Shown one piece after another: positions 57,049 through 64,000 of a stretch of DNA of 64,000 nt. Position 1 is the first letter of the stretch. Every line of letters starts with the position of its first letter. The notes beneath the pieces were generated by a model. It had not been told where the DNA came from. It did no database searches and was given only the letters and a program-made list of their open reading frames with translations. This stretch comes from Pleurodeles waltl (taxonomy: Eukaryota > Chordata > Amphibia > Caudata > Salamandridae): positions 532,784,313 through 532,848,312 of the forward strand of contig NC_090448.1 in assembly GCF_031143425.1 (NCBI RefSeq), written 5' to 3'. The position numbers were made by a program, and so were the translations under genes.

Positions 57049-57341
57049 CACCCTTGAACACAACTTGAGTGATAGTCTTTTATGTGATGGAAATGTGTAA
57101 TTATGGAAACAGTCACATCTTGTGCAAATTATCTGAACACTGATAGCATACACATAATGACCTGTAGCTGTCTGTAGTCATCAGATCAGTACACAGTTGT
57201 CATGACACCAACATCTGCAAAATGAGAAGGCATAGGTGACAGTAAGTTGAGATGCAAAGGAAGTGAATGCCATCCTGCTACAGCCACATTGACAACATCA
57301 ATAGTCAGAGGAATGGTCAGTTCCACTGTCTCACCTGTGTG

Positions 57342-58480
57342 TCATTGGAAGTATTGACGTATAACTGATGTTCTGTTGACCACATCCTCGTCCTCTGCCC
57401 CTGCCTCCTCATCCTCACTGTCCTCAGGGTCCACTGCTGCCACGGGGGGAATTTCCAATCTCCTCCTCCTGCAGATAAGGCACATGTCAGCTGAGGGCCA
57501 GGTTGTGCAACAAGCAGCATGCTACTACTATCTGGCAGACCTTCACGGGTGAGTTGCACAGAGATCCACCTGTCAGATGGAGGCATCTGAACCTGGCCTT
57601 CAGGAGGCCGAAGGTACATTCGATGATCTGCCAGGTTCGCCCATGTGCATCATTATACTGATTCTCAGCCCCTGTTATGGCATTCCTCACTGGGGTCAGG
57701 AACCACAATAGGTTTGGGTAGCCAGAGTCACATGCAAGTACTGAGGTACAAACATTAGCCTTACACAATGGTATGGGGATAACTCCTGAAGGCATACACT
57801 GACATACATTGCGTGCGGACTCAGGCGTACCTATGAGCCACACCCTGTGCCTCTGTAGTTGTGCTATCTCATTTGGGATGCTGCTATTCCTCAGGATGAA
57901 GGCGTCATGCACTGACCCAGTATATTTGGCAGTGATGTGGGAGATGTACTGGTCAGCCAGGCACACCATTTGGACATTGAGTGAGTGAAAACTCTTCAGA
58001 TCCCTGAACAGCTGTTCATTGTGGCCGTGGGACAAACACAATATGTGTTCCGTCAAATGCCCCAATAATGTTAGGTATATGTCCCAGTGCATAGAATCCT
58101 ACCTTCACAGTGAACAAATCTTCCACCTGGGGAAAGCAATGTAGCTGCACATGTGTTTAAGCAAGTCAGACAAAACCCTTGCCAGCACTATTGAGAACAT
58201 TGGCTGTGACATTCCTGCTGCCAAGCTCACTGTCACTTGGAAAGAACCAGTTGCCAGGAAATGGAGCACAGATAGATTTTGCACAAGAGGGGGCATCTCA
58301 GTGGGATGATGGGTAGCTGATATCAGATCAGGCTCCAATTTAGCAAACAGCTCTTTGATAGTGGCCCTGTCCAGTCTATGGGTGAGTATTATGTGCCTGT
58401 ACTCCAGTGTAGCCAAGTCAACAAGGGGTAAGTACACAGGGTCTTGTCTCCTCCTTCTATTCATCCACAGCAGTAGGTAT
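57342..58480 (-). pseudogene. Harbinger transposase, H4 (exons 2 and 3)
   Basis: Exon 2 opens after TTTAG at 58,481 and begins with the single base that completes the phase-2 codon of exon 1 at 62,395. It reads MNRRRRQDPVYLPLVDLATL, LSVLHFLATGSFQVT and MSQPMFSIVLARVLSDLLKH. After a frameshift near 58,120 come the Asp 1 region (GAFDGTHI) and VQMVCLADQYISHI. An intron of about 120 bp starts G/GTACGC after HRVWLIG; its acceptor looks mutated. The last exon has Asp 2 (CDSGYPNLLW), Glu (IIECTFGLLKARF), ACCLLHNLAL and a stop at 57,487; homology continues to YFQ-stop at 57,342. Inactive. Confidence 0.85.
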
Positions 58481-58930
58481 CTAAAGGACACAAGAGTAAG
58501 AAGGGTGTCACGATTTGAACAATGGAACCACCACCTGAGTGTATATAGAGCATTAATATGATGGGACAGTTGGAATGGCAATGGATGTGCAATTTATAGC
58601 AATCACGCAGTTCTCGATTATCTGAATGTTGTCGACCACCATAAAATGGCAACCGCCTGTCCTATATGTGGGGACAGGTGGAAGTGAGGTAACTCCGCTG
58701 GCGTTGGGCGCCATGTCAGAAGGTGGTCTTGAACCACCGTGCTATTCCTCATTGGCTAATATGGGGCTCTGTGCAGTATAGTGGCCAATGGGGTCACTGG
58801 CGGCGGTGATGGTGTACACCGCCACGGACGTGACCGCCATTTTCTGTCTATAACCTCACTTGATTCCTGACTTTCTAGAGGACAACACCTACACTGCGTG
58901 TGCTGCTGTGACCTGTGTCTGGATCCTGCC
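58481..58930. promoter_or_regulatory. Region between transposase exon 2 and gene B (H4)
   Basis: Contains ATTGG (58,751), CCAATGGGG (58,787), the small palindrome GGCGGTG-ATGGTGTA-CACCGCC (58,802-58,823) and GTGACCGCCATTTT (58,830-58,843). Shared with the other copies and probably the gene B promoter. Confidence 0.45.
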
Positions 58931-61257
58931 ATGGCCCGTGTGACCGGGAAAAGGACCCCTGCCTTCACTTTGGAGGAGTTGGAGTGCTTGGTGGATGGGG
59001 TCCTACCCCAGTATGGACAGCTGTATAGGCCTTCAGACCAGCAGGTGAGTACAGCTTGTGCACGATGCATGTGACAAGGTTGCATGGAGATGTGTGTGCG
59101 AGCATCGTGTCATTTGGTGGGGGGGTGGTATGTCTGGTGGTAGTGTACATGGTGGGCTCCGGGTGATGTGTGTGGCATGGAGATGGAAATGGGATTTGTG
59201 GACCATATGTGTGACAGGCTAGATTGTATGTGTAATGGTGTCCTCCTGTCTGTACTACCTTTGCAGTTCAGCGCCCATCAGAAGAAGGGATTGTGGCATA
59301 CCCTGGGGGTATGCAGCAGGTGGAGCACCCATTGTAGGAAAAGGTAGGAGGACCTGAGACGCTGGGCCCGGAAGATTGCGGAGGCCCAGCTAGGGATGGC
59401 CTCCCAACGAGGGCGGGATGCTTGTCGATACCTGACCCTCCCTGATGGCCTGCATACTGGCGGTGGCCTACCCAGAGCTGGATGGGTGCTTGAGGGCATC
59501 ACAGCAGCCACAATGGGGTGAGTACAGTGAGCGTAACAACAATTATTGGTAGGTGGCATAGGATCCTGTGGGATTCAGTTAGTGGGTGCCCCTTAATTCC
59601 AGGTCAGACATTGCAGCATAATCCAGCTCAAGCGAAATGGGTGTATTGCAAAATCTTGTAACCTAGCTAGGTTGCTTTCCATGTCAGACAGGGCTTAGTA
59701 GGTCACAGGAGGGGTGCAGTTGGCGGTGGTTGGCTCTCATCTTGCTGTGACACCTAGCCAATTGAATGCCAGTGTGGTGCATAGTGCACAATCCTGATCC
59801 CTGTGTGTGATGGTAATGTGTATGCCAACTGTGGTGTTGGTGCTGTAATTGACCCAGTGCTCCCTTTTTCTCTCCCCCCTTTTTTCTTCTTTTTTTCTTC
59901 TGTCATCCTGCCCATGTGTGCATTAGCATCATCTGGCACAGGAGCAGGGGCACCGATGACAGAGGGAGCTGCATCCCACGGGACACAGGAGGCAGAGTCC
60001 ACTGACGCCGAGGGAACCAGTGGGATGGAGGGCAAGGGAAGCATCACGGCGGAGACAGGAGGTGACAACACTGACTCTGATAACTCCTCCAATGGAAGCT
60101 CCCTGGTGGTGGCGGACACCTCTGGGACTACCCCAGCTGCAGGTACGGTCGCCACCCCCATACCAGAACTGCCCTCCTAGTAGCCCCCACCGAGTTGCCC
60201 ATGCCCGCTCACCCAGGAGGGTGGGCATCTCCTTTGCCCCAGGCACCTCAAGCCCTGCCCCAGTGAGCCCTGCTGCCCTCAGTGAGGAGGCTATTGACCT
60301 CCTGAGATCCATCTCTGTAGGGCAGTCAACCATAGTGAATGCCATCAAAGGGCTGGCATCCCAGATGCAACAACGCAATGCATTCCTGAAGGGCATCCAT
60401 GGTGTATTGGCGACCCAACAGAGCTCGTTTCAAGCTCTGGCCTCCTCTCTAATGGCAGCCAGTGTCCCTGTTCCTACCGGTCCCCCCTCCGACTACCACT
60501 TCCCAGTCACAGTCACCTCAACCCCAACCCATCCTATGCACACATACAGACAAACATGCACACAAAACATCAGAGAAGAGTGGCACAGACAAACACAGGC
60601 AGCACACTTCAGGCCACAAGCGCTCACACATACACCAGACAGTGGCATACACAACAACATCCACTGCCTCCACTGACTCCCCCTCCTGCTACTCCTCCTA
60701 CCTCACAGTCACATCCGCACTCACACCTGCATGCACTGCATCAACAGCCACCACCACCATCACCACACCAAGCAGCACACACACCACACTTGCAGACTCC
60801 TCCACAACATCCATCCACGTGTCCCCTGTGTCCTCTCCCACCCTGTCTGCCACCTCCTAAGAGACACAAACACACACACACTCAGACTCCAAACCCATCC
60901 TCCTCACATAAGCATTCTGCCCATGCACCTGCATCCAAGTCCAGCAGACGTACACCTCCAACAACCACTCCCTCAACCTCCATCCCGCCCCATCATCCCT
61001 AAGAAGCTTTTCCTTGCCCAACTTGACCTCTTCTCTTCCCCTCCACCCCTGTCCTGCCAGTAAGAGCAGAGTCCCAATGACCCTACCCTGCCACTGCTCC
61101 CATCAAATAAACAGCTGCTGGCACGAAGGGACCCCAGAGTGTGACGGCTGCCACTCCTACTGTGAGCACACCTCTGTCTCAGAAAGGGAGGACTAGGGTG
61201 GTGAAACCCAAGGGGCATGAGACGGGGACAGTGGAGGCTCCTCCTAGTCGTGGAGGC

Positions 61258-61440
61258 AAGAAAGGGAAGGTTCCCACTCCACCACCCAAAAAGGGAAGGA
61301 TCCCACTCCACCACCCAAAAAAGGGAAGGATCCCACTCCACCACCCAAAAAAGGGAAGGATCCCACTCCACCACCCAAGAAAGGGAAGGATCCCACTCCA
61401 CCACCCAAAAAAGGGAAGGTTCCCACTCCACCAACAAAGA
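61258..61440 (+). repeat. 30-bp coding repeat, H4 gene B tail
   Basis: Six units of AAGGGAAGGATCCCACTCCA plus CCACCCAAAA, encoding the decapeptide KKGRIPLHHP. It keeps frame. Confidence 0.9.
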
Positions 61441-61448
61441 GAGGCAAG

Positions 61449-61850
61449 GCCCCCCCCTCCACCAGCAGTGGGCAAGGAGCCCTCACCTCCAGCAGATATA
61501 GGCAGGGTAACGACTCCACCAGGAGTGGGCAAGGAGCCCTCACCGCCAGCTGAGGCAGGGAGGGTAATGCCTCCACCAGCAGTGGGCAAGGAGCCCTTAC
61601 CTCCAGCAGAGGCAGGCAGGGTAACACCTCAACCAGCAGTGGGCAATGAGCCCTCACCTCCAGCAGAGGCAGGCAGGGTAACACCTCAACCAGCAGTGTG
61701 CAAGGAGCTCTCCTCCAGCTGAGGCAGGCAGGGTAACACCTCCACCAGCAGTGGGCAAGGACCCCTCACCTCCAGATGAGGCAGACAGGGTAACACATCC
61801 ACCAGCAGTGGGCAAGGAGCCCTCAACTCCAGCAGAGGGCATGTAGGCCC
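61449..61850 (+). repeat. About 57-60 bp coding repeat, H4 gene B tail
   Basis: About six to seven units with AGTGGGCAAGGAGCCCTCAC and CAGGGTAACACCTCCACCAG, encoding peptides of the form VGKEPSPPAEAGRVTPPPA. Confidence 0.85.
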
Positions 61851-62394
61851 CACCCTCCAGGGACTGTTGTACTAGGAGCCCCATCCAGAACCAGTGGGCA
61901 AGTTCCCCACCTCAGAGACTGTATCCTTGCACTCTCCAGGAAAGAGAAATGGGCATGGAGCCCCCTCCAGAACCAGTGGGCAAGTTCCCCACTTCATCTG
62001 AGGTGCCCCCACCCCAAAGCCCCCTGAGGTGCCTGCCCATTTCTAACATGATGCCCTTGCACAGTGTAGTGCGGATATTGTCAGGAAACAAGTTGGGGCT
62101 TGGACTATGCCCTGTGGCCATGTGGGCTTTTTGTACTTTGGGCAGGCCTTGGCCCTTTTTGGACATTTACTCCTATTTTTTTTCACATAGACCAAATGGT
62201 GGCTGTTGGCATCAAATTACAATATCAGTTATACCTAAATGTATTCCTTGCATTATTATGACGTGGGTCCTGTGACACTGGTTTTCCTCTGCAGCTGGTT
62301 GTGTGTATGGTGTGTGTGTGAATAGTGTGTGTTGTGTGTGTGTCACTCTCCTTTTCCTCCCTCACTCCCTTGTGTGCTAGGCGGCTGTACTCAC
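61851..62394. other. H4 3' region between gene B and transposase exon 1
   Basis: Noncoding tail of gene B and TG-rich DNA before the antisense exon. No other feature seen. Confidence 0.4.
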
Positions 62395-62477
62395 CGTCGT
62401 CGTCTTCGTCGGCGTTGGTGTTCCAGATGGAGCATGGCGTAGAAAAGCATCGGGAAGACTTGCAGTTCCGATTCCAT
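62395..62477 (-). CDS. Inferred transposase exon 1, H4
   Basis: This is an 83-bp minus-strand exon from ATG to ACG/GTGAGT, encoding MESELQVFPMLFYAMLHLEH then Gln and seven Arg codons (the last completed by exon 2). Phase 2, matching the one-base start of exon 2 at 58,480. It has the same length and position as in H3. The Arg run could be a nuclear localisation signal. Confidence 0.6.
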
Positions 62478-62807
62478 GGTGGCGGTGGTTTACTCTGTGT
62501 CCCTGATGATGAGTCTTTTGTTTTCTGTACTGTGTTTCAGCCAAGCTTTTGATGGCATTGATACCGCCCCGGAAATCCTGGCAGTTTGCTTTGTCATAAT
62601 ATGGTGGGCGGTACCTTGGCTTCTGACTGGCTGTAGGTTGCTACCGCCGTGGTCAGTGGTGTTAACGCTCAGCAGTTGGTGTGGTACATTGGCTGTCTAT
62701 GGGAGTTATCACCGCCATGGTCATAATTTGGCGTTAATTACCATTAGCCTGTAGGCGGTATTACTGCCACTTTAACAGTCACCGCCATTGTCATAATGAC
62801 CACCTTA

Positions 62808-63960
62808 GTTAGCTGGTGATACTAGTTTTCTATACTAACCGAGATTAAATTTCATAACAATTATGCTTAAATTCCTCGTCTGAGATGATAATGGAAGGTC
62901 AGAGAGAGGGCACCATCTCAATCAGAAGAGGAACTTGACAGGGCTGCCCACTTTCTGTGTTACTTTTCAACTTATTTATGGACTCCTTATCTCAGTTAAT
63001 TACCCAAGAGGATTTAATTATAACTAGTCCTGGACTGAATTCCTCAAGCAAAATGTACCTAGACACTGATGATGTAGCACTATCCTTGAATTCAGAAACT
63101 GGCAGCATTTTGCAGACCTATAAAGTGATTGAAGAATTGTATGCCCTCTCCAGCGACATAATTAATGAATCAAAAGCAAAGAGTGGCTTAGTTCACTAAC
63201 AGAAAGATAAACTTGTGATGGATTGTTGGTTCTTACTGAAATCTAGTTGTATTCATTATATAGGAATAAAGGTTGTCAGCTAAGTGTCTCAGATATACAA
63301 AATAAACTAAATGTCCCTGTTACACATAATAGTAAAAGATCTACAGAACTGGCTTTTAGTATCACTTTTCCTGGTAGGCAGAATAAATCTTATAAAAATG
63401 GTGATACTTCCATATTGTCTATTTAACATTCAATGTCTCCCTTGTTTATCAGGGCTTTTTTCCTACATTAAATTCTGTGTTTATCTCATTTATTTGGACC
63501 AACAAAAAATTTTGATCTCCAGAATCAAACTGTGTGCCCCATTAAATCATGGTGGATGACCTCTAACACATTTTGAAATATATTATCTTACATGTTTCAC
63601 TCAAAATTTAAACAAAACAATTGTTTATAAAGTACAAAAACAATGCTTCCTGGACTTTTTAAGCACACGACGAAGGAAGAAGATAATCATTGTTTCTCCA
63701 CTAAAATTTCTGACACTAAACGTTTTCGAAAACATTCAATTCAATACACTTCAGGCACTATGTTGGGAGTCTTGCTTTGTGGGTGATATAATTTGGATTA
63801 CTACACAAAAGAGGTTGCATTCACCTCTGGAAAAATTCCACCTTACTGACCAAACTTTCTAAGGGATTCTTCCCATGGTCAAAAAGAAATAATAGGATTT
63901 GATCAAGTATTGAATGAGGAGTAGTCGGTTTTATCCTTTGAAGACATTCAGACGAAATTT
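62808..63960 (+). pseudogene. L1-type LINE reverse transcriptase, right half
   Basis: This continues the LINE interrupted by H4. It has QGCPLSVLLFNLFMDSLSQ (RT motif B), YLDTDDVALSLNSE where YADD is usual, LSSDIINESKAKS, then LVGRINLIKMVILPYCLFN and FIxW-type sequence to LCAPLNHGG at 63,557. Stops and frameshifts are present, and a decayed C-terminus continues to near the window end. The catalytic box is damaged (A to T plus shift), so it is dead. Confidence 0.7.
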
Positions 63961-64000
63961 GAGGTAACACAGAGGGATGGCTCCTTAAATTATTGCAGTT

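Larger units (their letters stand above)
58931..61850 (+). pseudogene. Myb/SANT-like gene B, H4 (three exons)
   Basis: Exon 1 (58,931-59,044) is intact: 38 codons starting MARVTGKRTPAFTLEELECL and ending at GTGAGT. Exon 2 (59,267-59,518) is about 19 bp shorter than in H2/H3 and out of frame in part, but keeps SAHQKKG and TLGVCSRWSTHC. Exon 3 starts at 59,927 (same acceptor as H3): ASSGTGAGAPMTEGAASHG, acidic segment, RSPRRVGISFAPGTSS, helical block EEAIDLLRSISVGQSTIVN to FQALASSLMAA, Ser/Thr/His-rich tail and the motif PKKLFLAQLDLF (60,997-61,032). The tail ends in two coding tandem arrays. Several frameshifts. Confidence 0.78.
54786..62804 (+). mobile_element. Harbinger copy H4 (8,019 bp)
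   Basis: Both termini are present: GGCCCTCATTATGACAATGG on the left and inverted GGTGGTCATTATGACAATGG on the right. TTA is perfectly duplicated at 54,783-54,785 and 62,805-62,807. It contains gene A (55,371-56,868), antisense transposase (57,342-58,480), gene B (58,931-61,850) and antisense transposase exon 1 (62,395-62,477). Removing it restores the reading through an L1-type RT motif. Confidence 0.92.

Noticed and set aside
1..64000. Host protein-coding genes, tRNA or rRNA genes
   Set aside because: All recognisable coding blocks belong to transposable elements; I saw no cloverleaf or rRNA-like block, though a search with a covariance model would be more sensitive.

Overview
The window looks like intergenic DNA of a large-genome vertebrate, most plausibly a salamander (inference). 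It contains spliceosomal introns, AATAAA signals, Ty3/gypsy, L1-type and L2-type retroelements, many PIF/Harbinger elements and no recognisable host gene. Nothing bacterial or viral was seen. Almost all of it can be explained as mobile elements nested inside one another.

Layout. (1) 1-15,560: a partial Harbinger copy (H1), enlarged by two solo LTRs of one family (1,041-3,221 and 10,551-12,444) and two GC-rich hairpin elements (6,110-6,738 and 7,192-7,821). (2) 15,561-20,914: AT-rich DNA with no gene recognised. (3) 20,920-33,995: a decayed Ty3/gypsy element (G1, minus strand, target duplication GTATT) whose gag is split by Harbinger copy H2 (25,049-32,518). Its left LTR carries about 1.3 kb of extra DNA, including an L2-type LINE tail. 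(4) 34,058-37,684: hairpin elements, a 156-bp foldback MITE and a diverged LTR. (5) 37,685-43,531: a nearly complete small-LTR Ty3 element (G2, minus strand, target duplication AGGGT) with a hairpin element inserted in its gag leader. (6) 44,137-53,426: Harbinger copy H3 (inverted), the best preserved. (7) 54,786-62,804: Harbinger copy H4, inserted in the reverse-transcriptase region of an L1-type LINE whose halves lie on both sides.

The unifying system is a three-gene Harbinger element seen four times. In element orientation it reads: left TIR, Myb/SANT-like gene A (sense), main exons of a HARBI1-type DDE transposase (antisense), Myb/SANT-like gene B with a long Ser/Thr/Pro tail (sense, three exons), a short 82-83 bp exon that I infer to be exon 1 of the transposase (antisense), right TIR. 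Gene B would then lie entirely inside the first intron of the transposase gene on the opposite strand. Harbinger transposases are known to need a Myb-like partner (HARBI1 with NAIF1 is the domesticated pair); here there are two different Myb-like genes. Every copy has its own breaks. The GC-rich elements share the terminal repeats and 3-bp duplications of these elements, so they are probably mobilised by the same proteins. Their interiors are chains of about ten consecutive hairpins.
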